A DNA stretch of 64,000 nucleotides from positions 27,950-91,949 of the forward strand of contig JAJSRW010000760.1 of the NCBI GenBank assembly GCA_022414725.1, read 5' to 3'. Position 1 is the first letter of the stretch, and the number at the start of each line of letters is the position of its first letter. This document shows, piece by piece, positions 9,685-17,089 of the stretch. This DNA comes from Microglena sp. YARC (lineage: Eukaryota; Chlorophyta; Chlorophyceae; Chlamydomonadales; Chlamydomonadaceae). The notes beneath the pieces are model-generated. The model saw only the letters and a program-made list of their open reading frames with translations, searched no databases and was not told the DNA's origin. A program made the position numbers and the translations under genes.

Positions 9685-12658
9685 ACATACAACTGGGATG
9701 GGTAGGTCCCTTGCAGGTGTAGGCTCACCTCCTGAATGACATGTCCCCTCCCCCCCCTCCCCTCACAACCCCTCTCCTCTCCCCCTCCCCTACCCCCCTT
9801 CCCCTCACTCCCTCCACCCCTCCACCCCTCACCCCCCCTCCCCTACCCCCCCTCACTCCCTTCCCCCTCCCCTAACTCCTCCCCTCCGCTAACTCCCCTC
9901 TCCCCTCCCATGCCCAGGACCCTGCCAGCCTGGACGTAGCAGGCCTTCTGGCAAGAGGGGTTTGCAACACAGCCCTACCCCCACTCTCGGCAGCCGCCAC
10001 AGCCTGTCTATCCCCCGCCTACTACCTCTCTCAATCACTCGACGTGGACCCTGGGTCGGCAGGGGCTCTTCTGGAGGCGGCTCTGAAGGGGACCTGTGGA
10101 CCCGGGCTACCGATGCCCGGCAGTACACTCAACAGGGGGGAGCATCTGAACAAGTACAAGTGCCCCCGGAGGGACGGGGACTGGAGTAGGGGCGGGGCGG
10201 ACAGCCTGACGGGTGACATGGACAGTACTCCCATGGCTCAACTCTCGGCTATTATTCAGGTATGTGTGCCGCTATCAGTGGGTCAGTGTATGTGGGTCTG
10301 TGTGTGTGTTTGGGTTCGTGTGTGTGCGTGTGTGTGTGTGTGTGGGGGGGGGGGGGGGGCAGTGTGTGTGTGTGCTTGAGTTACATAATTATATATTATA
10401 TGTGTGGGTTATTATGTGGTGGTGGTGTGGTGGTGTGGTGGTGGTTGTAGGAGAAATATCTAAGCTACATAATTTATGAGAGCCTTTACATTTCATTACC
10501 CGGGGCACAGACTGTGTGCATACACACATGAAAGCCTCGCATACCTTGGCTTGAGACCGACACGCATGCTTGTTCTTACACTCCCCCGTTCACTCACACG
10601 CACGCTCACGCTTGCACTCGCACTCGGATTATCAGCCACCCTCACCCTCACTCTCACCCTCGCTCTTACTCTAACCCTCACTCTCACCCTCACCCCCACT
10701 CTCACTCTCACTCTCATCTTCACCCTCTCTCTCACCCTCACCCTCACTCCCACACCCCTCTGCTTGCAGGCATGCCAAATGCCCCCTTCGGCCGTCAACA
10801 CCAACGCCATGGTCTCCTCCAGGGGGGGCTTCGACCCCAACTCACCCAACGCCCTGCTTGCCCTGCTGTCCTTGCAACAAGAACAACAGGCTGTGCAACA
10901 ACAACAGCTGCTCTTCCAACGACACTCACTGGGCAGCACCACAGCCACGCTCCAGGTATGGGGAAGTTAGCCTCCACTTCAGTAAACCCTAAACGCACCT
11001 AGACCCTGAACCCTAAACCCTACACCCCCCTATACCCTAAACCTTTTGGATCGAAACCTTAACCACTAAACCCTAAAACCCCTTAACTTATTTGGAGGCT
11101 AACTGAAGTGAAGGCTAACTAAACTATAAAAGCACTAAACACTAAGCACCAACCCCCCCCACCCATGCTCCAGGCAATGCTGATGCAGCAACATCAAGAG
11201 AACCAGCTGCTGCTCAGCCTCTTAGCTCAACAGCACGCAGTCACGCAGCGCCGCGTGAAGGATGAGGGCCAGGCCCTGAGCAGCGACCACAAGGGCTCCC
11301 TCGTGAGCAACGAGTCCGGCGACCACGACCAGGACAACTCCCACGCGACCGTCCACTCAGAGGGGGAGGAGAAGGGCAGCGAGCGAGGGAAGCACCGCTC
11401 CCCATCTCCTATCGACGTTGCCGGCCATTCCTCCCTTGCCTCCAAGCACTACCACCACCACCAGGCTGCGCTGAGTGTATTCGTCAAGAAAGAGGACACG
11501 CCCAGCACCGGCGGCCATCCCCCCCGTGGGCAGCGCGACTTGAAGGACGAGACCCATGTGGATGGACGGGTCCCCTCTGCCAGCTGCCAGCGCACCATGT
11601 CCCCTGAATGTGAGCCCCCCCTGAGGGCCCCAAGCGCCCAGACCTCCTGGGGCTCCCAACTCTCAGCCAGTCACGGTGACCAAGGCAGGAACCGGGTCCC
11701 CAGGCAGGAGGGGGCAGACTCCGGGAGGGCTTTGGACACCCCCTTGCGCTGGGGGGGCAAATCTGAGTCCCCAGCTCCTGAATCCTCAGCCCCAGCCAGG
11801 GCAGCCAGGGTGAGCGCAAGGGGCGCAGCCCCCCTGGGTCTCCAGTCCCACCCCTGCGAGGACTCCCTCTCCAGGGCCCTGTCAAGCCATTTGGCCACAA
11901 GTGGCATGGACCCAGTCCTCTTTCGCCCCTCTGGCGAGCCAACCGCCGCCCAGGTTAGCAACGCCCTGCTGGCTGCACTCATGACCAGCCCCCTGATCGC
12001 GGCGATCTCTGCCTCAGGAGGGGTGGCGGCTGCCCAGGCCCCCCCCCTGGCCCCGGAGTTGGGCGTGGACCCCCTCCTCTTGCACCAGGTCCTAACCAAC
12101 TGCGAGGGCTCCCACCTCAGCAAGCGCCTGAAGAGCGAGCTGCAAGCTTCAGTGGCCGCCCCTCTGTCCTCCATGGAACTGGAATCCAGCTTCCTGCCTG
12201 GCGCGCACTCTGCCAGCCTACGGGGCTTCACGGATGTCCTGCAGGCCGCCAGGAGAGGTGATCACCCCATGGGAGGGGACCTCCACCCATGGTTGCTGCC
12301 TGGCGGGGCCAATCCACCTGGCGTCGCTTGCAGCAAGCACATTGTCATTGCCCCGCCCTCCAACAACCCCCTGGGGGTGGGCGTAGCCCCCCCACAAGGC
12401 CTCCTACGTCATGACAGCTCAAGCTCCAGACGGGGTAGCGGAGGGGGGCCTGGAGCGGGGTCCTCCATTCGATCGGATTCAGTGCCCCCCCAGCTGAGGG
12501 TGGTGCTTGACCATGGTTTGGGCTGGGGCCCCCATGATCTGGATGGGACCATGAGCCAGCGGCGGTTGACACGCAGGCAACGATCTGACGGCATGGTGAG
12601 TGTGGGGCACTGTTTTTCTTACGGAAGGTTTCCGGAGTCCCCCCCCCTCCCCCCCCCC

Positions 12659-12689
<31 letters not shown>

Positions 12690-14575
12690 ACACACACACA
12701 CATTCAACCTCTCACACACACTCTCTCACACACACACACACAGTTCTGGGCAGGGATGGAAATGTTGTGTGGGTCATGGCCTTCTCTCATATCTCTCATA
12801 TCTCAACCCAACCCAACCCAACCCAACCCAAAACAGTGATCTTACCCTCTTACCCATCCATGTTTCAGGCCTGGGGAGAGGAGGAGGAGCGGACACTGGT
12901 GGCTGCCCACAAACTTGTTGGCAACAAGTGGTCCGAAATAGCAAAGCTCCTGGTGAGTCCCCCCTCTCGTGGCCGTGCTTGTTTTTGTATTTCTGTATCG
13001 CTTTGATGACCAGGTCATCTAGTGCTAACAAGTGGTCTGACATAGCTATGTGGTGAGTCCTCCCCCCTCCTGGCTCCCTAAACCCTAAACCCTGGTGTCA
13101 ACCTACCCTTAAACCTAAACTCTAAACCCTAAACCCTGGCTTGCATTGACACCTTCTGGTTTCAACATACCCTGACTCTAAACCCTACACCCTAAACCCT
13201 GGCTTGCATTGACACCATCTGGTTTCGACATGCCCTGACTCTAAACCCTAAACCCTAAACCCTAGCTTGCATTGACACCTTCTGGTTTCAACACACCCTG
13301 ACATGTTTGCTTTGTGCACACCCTGACATGTGTTGACATACCCTCACATGTTTGCTTTGTGCACACCTTGACATGTGTTGACACACCCTGACATGTGTTG
13401 ACATACCCTGACATGTGTTGACATACCCTGACATGTGTTGAAATACCCTGACATGTGTTGACAAACCCTGGCATGTGTTGACATACCCTGACGTGTTTGC
13501 TTTGTGCACACCGCAGAGGGGCCGAAACGAGAACTCGGTAAAGAACCACTGGAACACGGCCCTGAGGCGCAAACACCCTGCCAGATATGAGGTGAGCTTG
13601 TGCGGCAAACGTGTTCGTTTTAGTGTGTTTATTCATCTATCAGCCAGGTGCCGGGTTAGAACCCTACGGGGGTGCGCTTTAGTGTTAGCGGTCGCTGTCA
13701 ACCGCCATGGTAGCTTTGTTCAGGAAAAGTAGCAGCCCGTTCCCTACCGCCGAAAGACGGGGCTTAAACCTCGCCCCACCAGGCGTTATCATTACATCTA
13801 TCAGCCTTCAGGCTGCTCAAAGTCTGCTTGAGGAGTGAACCTGTGAAGTGTAAACAACACCACACGACACTGTATGGTCCATTACCCCTTCACCACCCTT
13901 TCACCTCCCTTTTACCACTCATTATTCACCCCTGCACCACCCTTTCACCACCTTATCTCCACCCCTGCACCACCCCTTCACCACCCCTGCACCACCCTTT
14001 CTCCTCTCCTGCACCACCCTTTCAACACCCCCAGGAGCAATTCAAAGGCAGCACTGTTCCACCCCTTATCCACCCCATCAACACCCTTTCACCCCCCCAC
14101 CTCAACCCCATCTCCACCCCTTCACCAAACCTTTCACCGCCCTTTTACCACCCCCAGGACATGCGTGTCAGCATGCTCGACAAGTACCAAGCGGAGATGG
14201 ACTTCAAGCAGTTCAAAGGCAGCGCTGCACCACCCCTTGTCCACCCCATCACCACCCTTTCACCACCCCATCTCCACCCCTTCACCACCCCTTCACAACC
14301 CTTTCAAAACCCCCCAGGACATGCGTGTCAGCATGCTCGACAAGTACCAAGCAGAGATGGACTTCAAGCAGTTCAAAGACAGTGCTGCCGAGGAGCTGCT
14401 GGCCGATGCGGAGGATGACCTGTTGGCCGCAGCTGACTCGATGATGGGCCTCTGCTCAGCCCTCCCGGTGGATCTGGTGAGGACCAAGGGGGGCGCAGCC
14501 CCCCTGCCCCTAATGGGGTCTGGGGCAGACCCCAAAAAACAGAAGCATGGGGGCTGCAAGGAGTTCGAGGAGTGA
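7069..14575 (+). CDS. MYB transcription factor with R2R3 pair and a distant third MYB repeat
   Basis: Spliced model of 1015 codons: 7069-7175, 8194-8767, 9918-10259, 10770-10955, 11174-12595, 12869-12952, 13517-13591 and 14318-14575. All introns are GT-AG and the frame is continuous. The protein is a nuclear DNA-binding regulator by family. R2 spans about residues 23-80 (Trp26, Trp46, Trp74) and R3 about 83-132 (Trp87, Trp106, Trp125), ending KNHWNSTLRQK as in c-Myb and three-repeat MYBs. Then come a basic cluster (183-193), an acidic tract (196-217), Gln-rich segments (377-391, 404-428) and a long disordered middle. A third repeat, residues 879-917, has Trp879, Trp898 and Trp917 at perfect 18-residue spacing. 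No R1 was found upstream. The start is the first in-frame ATG. An extra exon in the 8768-9917 intron cannot be excluded. Confidence 0.85.
7247..7280. promoter_or_regulatory. Three TGACGT sites in 34 bp
   Basis: TGACGT lies at 7247 and 7275 on the plus strand and at 7263-7268 on the minus strand, in the first intron close to exon 1. TGACGT is the core bound by TGA/CREB-type bZIP factors. The spacing suggests an intronic enhancer, but this is motif evidence only. Confidence 0.3.
7714..7812. repeat. (CCACT)n microsatellite
   Basis: About 20 pentamers in MYB intron 1, almost without interruption. Confidence 0.95.
8194..8767 (+). CDS. MYB exon 2 (most of R2, all of R3)
   Basis: Preceded by CTCTTTGCAG and followed by GTGAGC. 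It completes R2, encodes R3 and ends in an acidic segment after a basic cluster. R2 carries about nine extra residues (NMEMGRGPH region) between its second and third tryptophans, because Trp46-Trp74 has 27 intervening residues instead of the usual 18. Confidence 0.88.
9009..9572 (+). repeat. GA-rich acidic-codon minisatellite in MYB intron 2
   Basis: Irregular repeats of GAGGATGGTGATGAGGAGGG and GAAGAGGGTGGGGAGGAAG. One frame (9177-9572) reads Glu/Asp/Gly for 131 codons. The units resemble the acidic end of exon 2 (GAGGATGGTGATGA, GATGAGGGGGAGGATGAG), which lies ~300 bp upstream. It may be expanded donor-side exon sequence or an unrecognised exon; the GA-rich composition weakens either claim. 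Confidence 0.5.
9628..9690. repeat. (CA)n microsatellite
   Basis: About 63 bp of CA repeat with occasional CATA interruptions, in MYB intron 2. Confidence 0.95.
9745..9912. repeat. C-rich pyrimidine tract
   Basis: CCCCTCCC-type low-complexity sequence runs up to the exon 3 acceptor (CCATGCCCAG). It may act as an extended polypyrimidine tract. Confidence 0.8.
9918..10259 (+). CDS. MYB exon 3
   Basis: 114 complete codons between CCCATGCCCAG and GTATGT, phase 0 at both ends. Encodes an Ala/Leu-rich stretch (LDVAGLLARG, PPLSAAATA) and a Gly/Arg-rich part. No known domain. Confidence 0.7.
10290..10372. repeat. TG-rich and poly-G microsatellite
   Basis: TGTGTGTG runs interrupted by a G run of about 17, in MYB intron 3. 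Confidence 0.85.
10600..10757. repeat. (CTCACC/CTCACT)n hexamer repeat
   Basis: Irregular CTCACCCTCACT hexamers fill the last part of MYB intron 3 and lead into the acceptor TGCTTGCAG. Confidence 0.85.
10770..10955 (+). CDS. MYB exon 4 (Gln-rich)
   Basis: 62 codons, phase 0 at both ends. Encodes LLALLSLQQEQQAVQQQQLL, a Leu/Gln-rich segment typical of transcriptional activation or dimerisation surfaces. The donor is CTCCAG|GTATGG. Confidence 0.72.
10956..11173 (+). other. MYB intron 4 with telomere-like and inverted repeats
   Basis: 218 bp. Contains CCCTAAA-type repeats (10986-11075) and an imperfect inverted repeat, AGTTAGCCTCCACTTCAGT near 10965 against ACTGAAGTGAAGGCTAACT near 11108. Both splice junctions carry the same octamer, GCTCCAGG. 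Confidence 0.7.
11174..12595 (+). CDS. MYB exon 5 (large disordered region)
   Basis: 474 codons, phase 0, flanked by ATGCTCCAG and GTGAGT. Begins with another Gln-rich segment (MLMQQHQENQLLLSLLAQQH), then a charged, Ser/Pro-rich and Ala-rich region without a recognisable fold. It separates the N-terminal R2R3 from the distant repeat. Confidence 0.75.
12639..12742. repeat. Poly-C followed by (CA)n
   Basis: About 35 C residues, then CA repeats with short interruptions, in MYB intron 5. Exact lengths may be assembly-dependent. Confidence 0.9.
12869..12952 (+). CDS. MYB exon 6 (first half of third repeat)
   Basis: 28 codons between ATGTTTCAG and GTGAGT, phase 0. Encodes Trp879, Trp898 and WSEIAKLL, matching helices 1-2 of an R3-type MYB repeat. 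Confidence 0.8.
13025..13062 (+). pseudogene. Truncated copy of exon 6 donor edge
   Basis: AACAAGTGGTCTGACATAGC...GTGGTGAGTCC repeats the last ~30 bases of exon 6 plus its donor (AACAAGTGGTCCGAAATAGC...CTGGTGAGTCC), 73 bp downstream. It has no acceptor of its own and has lost codons, so it is a decoy donor edge. Confidence 0.65.
13078..13300. repeat. Interstitial telomere-like repeat array
   Basis: CTAAACCCTAAACCCT blocks alternate with GCTTGCATTGACACCTTCTG in units of ~65 bp, about three times, inside MYB intron 6. Confidence 0.8.
13300..13511. repeat. 20-bp repeats carrying the exon 7 acceptor region
   Basis: ACATGTGTTGACATACCCTG recurs at ~20-bp steps. TTTGCTTTGTGCACACC occurs three times; the third copy runs directly into the real exon 7 acceptor (CGCAG). 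This is duplication of the intron side of an acceptor. Confidence 0.8.
13517..13591 (+). CDS. MYB exon 7 (second half of third repeat)
   Basis: 25 codons, phase 0. Encodes the recognition helix region (SVKNHWNTALRRK, with Trp917). Joined to exon 6 it gives an uninterrupted R3-like MYB repeat. Confidence 0.8.
13646..13794 (+). mobile_element. 5'-truncated tRNA-derived SINE
   Basis: About 150 bp that closely match 16,790-16,935, including GGGTGCGCTTTAGTG, CGCTGTCAACCGCCAT and CAGGCGTTATCATTA. It begins inside the box B region (GGGTTAGAACCC). CATCTATCAGCC flanks it on both sides (13,634-13,645 and 13,795-13,806), a 12-bp target duplication. Truncation at the 5' end with such a duplication is what LINE-type mobilisation produces. 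It lies in MYB intron 7. Confidence 0.75.
13865..14317. repeat. CCACCC-rich repeats with truncated exon 8 copies
   Basis: CACCACCC(TTTCA) low-complexity sequence with two truncated copies of the exon 8 acceptor edge. The copy at 14,158-14,220 matches the first 60 bases of exon 8 almost exactly, 160 bp upstream of it. The copy at 14,028-14,066 keeps only CCCCAG, the TTCAAAGGCAGC segment and following bases. Neither copy has a GT donor. Confidence 0.8.
14318..14575 (+). CDS. MYB exon 8 (C-terminus)
   Basis: 85 codons plus TGA, after AACCCCCCAG. Encodes DMRVSMLDKYQAEMDF, a likely helix after the third repeat, and an Ala/Asp-rich helix, ending CKEFEE. The nearest acceptor is used in this model because only this copy continues into an open frame with a stop. 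Confidence 0.75.
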   Translation, partial: DMRVSMLDKYQAEMDFKQFKDSAAEELLADAEDDLLAAADSMMGLCSALPVDLVRTKGGAAPLPLMGSGADPKKQKHGGCKEFEE

Positions 14576-14623
14576 TCTGGGGGCGGTGAGATCTGTGATC
14601 TGTGAAGAGTTACCTCCTTGAAT

Positions 14624-14645
14624 GAGATCTGAGGTATCAGATCTC
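14624..14645 (+). other. Hairpin in the MYB 3' region
   Basis: GAGATCTGA and TCAGATCTC form a perfect 9-bp stem around GGTA, 48 bases after the stop codon. It could shape the mRNA 3' end; further AGATCTGA copies lie beside it. Confidence 0.5.
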
Positions 14646-14724
14646 AGATCTGAGTGACCAGGATCCTTGCGGCATGATTTTAGATCTGGAGCACATGGGA
14701 AGCCCCCCCCCCCCCCCCCCCCCC

Positions 14725-14995
14725 GAAGGGTTTGAAGAATGGAAGCCAACAGCTTCAAAAGCTTCTCGACCATGGATGGCGGCTCGTCAAATATATGTAT
14801 TAATATGTCAATCCGGGACCTTCATATTGTACTCGATAAGCAGTACCGCGGCTGGGTTTTTTGTTCCTCCAGCCATACTCCTTATTCACTCAATTGCCAA
14901 TTAGCAATACCGTAGTCTGGCTTGCAACAGTGAAAACACATTGTAGAATGAAATATGGCCTACTTGAAGAGGATTGTTTGATTCAATACATTACA
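14725..14995. other. Unassigned gap between convergent genes
   Basis: Follows a run of 22 C residues (14,703-14,724). No gene is recognised. Confidence 0.4.
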
Positions 14996-14998
14996 TTG

Positions 14999-15195
14999 TC
15001 ATAGACAGGCCAGTGTTGGCCCAAAACAAGCCCCCTCTCCAACTTCCGGGGGGCGGGGGGAGTCTTCCAAAAATAGTATGAATGTTGCGTGCATAGGCTC
15101 TGACGCAGCGTAGGAGAGAGCCCATAAAGCTTGTTCTTGGCAGTGAGTGACGGTGTCCAGCCAGCTTTCCTGGCCAGTCACTGGGCCCAACCTAA
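14999..15195 (-). CDS. Possible terminal exon of unknown gene
   Basis: Minus-strand frame ending in TGA at 14,999-15,001. It encodes about 60 residues including ESWLDTVTHCQEQALWALS and ILFLEDSPRPPEVG. TGTAA, the usual green-algal poly(A) signal, follows seven bases after the stop. Three upstream tandem copies of its first half carry an acceptor-like CCCACAG. I do not recognise the protein and see no linked exon. Confidence 0.25.
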
Positions 15196-15525
15196 AGTTT
15201 GTTGGGGGCGTGTATAGTCTATAACGCAATGTAGGACACTGGCCCATAAATCTTGTTCTCGGCAGTGTGTGACGTTGTCCAGCCAGCTCCCCTGGCCAGT
15301 CACTGGGCCCAACCTAAAGTCTGTGGGAGGCGTGCAACGGCTCTAATGCAGCGTAGGACACTGGCCCATAAAGCTTGTTCTCGGCAGTGAGTGACGGTGC
15401 CCATCCAGCTCCCCTGGCCAGTCACTGGGCCCAACCTAAAGTCTGTGGGAGGCGTGCAACGGCTCTAATGCAGCGGAGGACACTGGCCCATAAAGCTTGT
15501 TCTCGGCAGTGAGTGGCGGTGTCCT
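15090..15525 (-). repeat. 122-bp tandem repeat, four copies
   Basis: CCCATAAAGCTTGTTCT recurs at about 15,121, 15,243, 15,364 and 15,487. On the minus strand each unit contains GCCTCCCACAG or a variant followed by ACTTTAGGTTGGGCCCAGTG. The repeats lie upstream of, and partly match, the minus-strand frame at 14,999. Confidence 0.9.
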
Positions 15526-15829
15526 TAAGGGGCTTGCCCAACCTCGAAAATATTTTTGTATATTAACCTTAGATAGGCTGTGTGCTCTTCAGTATATATC
15601 GGTATGTATGTCTGTTACAGACCAGGGTTTAGCCAATCAGGCTAAGGGGTTTTGCCCTACATTGAGCAACCACGATCAATCCTAGATTATTGTAGCTTTT
15701 GCTTGATGGCTAACAAGATGGGTTGACAAGACTAGGGTTTCCATTCAAAGCTGAAAACAAGAACTCATTCTGAGTCATTCGGTGATGAAGAATCGATGGC
15801 AAGGTCTTATTATCTTTACTGTTCATGCG

Positions 15830-15995
15830 CCATATATTTACATATATATATACACATATATGTGTCGTATGTGTCATATATACACATATATATGCATATT
15901 GTGTGTCAGGTGCACGGTAGTTGCTTTGCCTGATCCTGCTTGCAACATGTCATAAAAAAATGCATTTATGTGTCATATATACATATCTGTATATG
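15830..15995. repeat. CATATA/TATATG-rich microsatellite
   Basis: Alternating CATATATACACATATATG-like sequence with two larger copies of TGTGTCATATATACA(T/C)AT. Non-coding in appearance. Confidence 0.8.
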
Positions 15996-16223
15996 TGTGT
16001 CAGATACACGTTGCTTTACCTTATCCTGCTTATACAATCACATTAAGGCGTGATCTGCAGGGGGGGGTCAACGTGATGTGTTGTGTCCCACATCCCCTTG
16101 CCCCTCACCCTCTCCCAGTCCAGTCCTGATTTTCCCCTCCGCAGCCGAGGCAAGACTGGTACACAAACAAAGGTTGCTATTTTCTTTTACTTGGGACAGG
16201 CGGAAGGGGGTAGGCCTGGTCTT

Positions 16224-16571
16224 CCCTACGACTGTATACACCCTGTTCAGGTTGTTAAACAGGTGTTCAGGGTGTTAAACACCTGTTCAGCAATTGCATT
16301 GATAAACAATGATGTACATCAACATGCGTTTATCACGTTTGACAGTTATGATGACGACTTGAAGAAAAAAGGAAAAGCGAAACCAGGGTCTGCGTAAATC
16401 TCTTCGACCCTCTTCAACCCTCATCGTGCGCAACGAAGAGGGTCGAAGAGGTCTTCGCAGACCTTGATTTCGTTTTTCCTTTTTTCTTCAAGTTTTCATC
16501 ATAACTGTCTATTGTGATAACACCCTGGACACCTGTTTAACAACCTGAACCGGGTGCATGCAGCCGTAGGG
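16224..16571. repeat. Long foldback hairpin
   Basis: A 348-bp imperfect inverted repeat. The inner stem is perfect: CTCTTCGACCCTCTTC at 16,400-16,415 against 16,435-16,450. The middle arms (16,341-16,394 and 16,457-16,510) match at most positions. The outer arms (from 16,224 and from 16,571) pair as well. The left arm has an extra ~56 bases (16,281-16,336). It could be a foldback MITE or a source of hairpin small RNA. Confidence 0.8.
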
Positions 16572-16722
16572 CTTGCTTGTTGCCCAATTCTTTCTCCCCT
16601 AGTCTTCAATTTTGACGAGGACAAGTATGCATGTTTCCGCTGCCTGGGATTTTTATTTTCGTATCCTATTCATTGAGTTTATATGTGGTTAATAGCTAAG
16701 GGAAGGCCCGGTGTGCTCATGT

Positions 16723-16939
16723 GATAATCCCGTTTCGGCGAAAGGCTCAATGATAGAGCTCGTTGAAACGATGAAGGTGTTGGGTTCGAATCCCTATGGG
16801 TGCGCTTTAGTGCTCGCAGTCGCTGTCAACCGCCATAGTAGCTTTGTCCAGGTAGAGTAGCAGGCCGTTTTCTACCCCCGTAAGACGGGGCTCACTGAAT
16901 ATCGTGCCCCAACAGGCGTTATCATTATCATTACTTTCG
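16723..16939 (+). mobile_element. tRNA-derived SINE, near full length
   Basis: The head is tRNA-like. GGCTCAATGATAGAGC (16,744-16,759) fits box A and a D arm. GGTTCGAATCC (16,783-16,793) is a perfect RNA polymerase III box B with a T-arm stem. The body matches the truncated copy at 13,646-13,794 and ends in ATCATTATCATTAC. Two imperfect 34-bp direct repeats flank it (16,688-16,721 and 16,940-16,973, 30 of 34 identical), longer than a usual target duplication. Confidence 0.75.
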
Positions 16940-17089
16940 GTGGATAGCTACGGGAAGGCTCGGTGTGCTCATTAGCAGCGTGTCCAACTGCTGTTCAAGT
17001 AATGTCATGGTAGAGAGACAGAGGACGTGAGAACCTGTATGGGTATTGCAACAATGTTTGACCCTAAATGATAGAGCTATAGAAGCGTG

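Noticed and set aside
8444..9728. Minus-strand Ser/Pro-rich and His/Pro-rich frames of 220-414 codons
   Set aside because: They are low-complexity translations of GA- and CA-rich repeats, antisense to MYB exon 2 and its intron.
14158..14220. Extra or mutually exclusive MYB exon
   Set aside because: It lacks a GT donor and runs into CCACCC repeats; the full exon lies 160 bp downstream.
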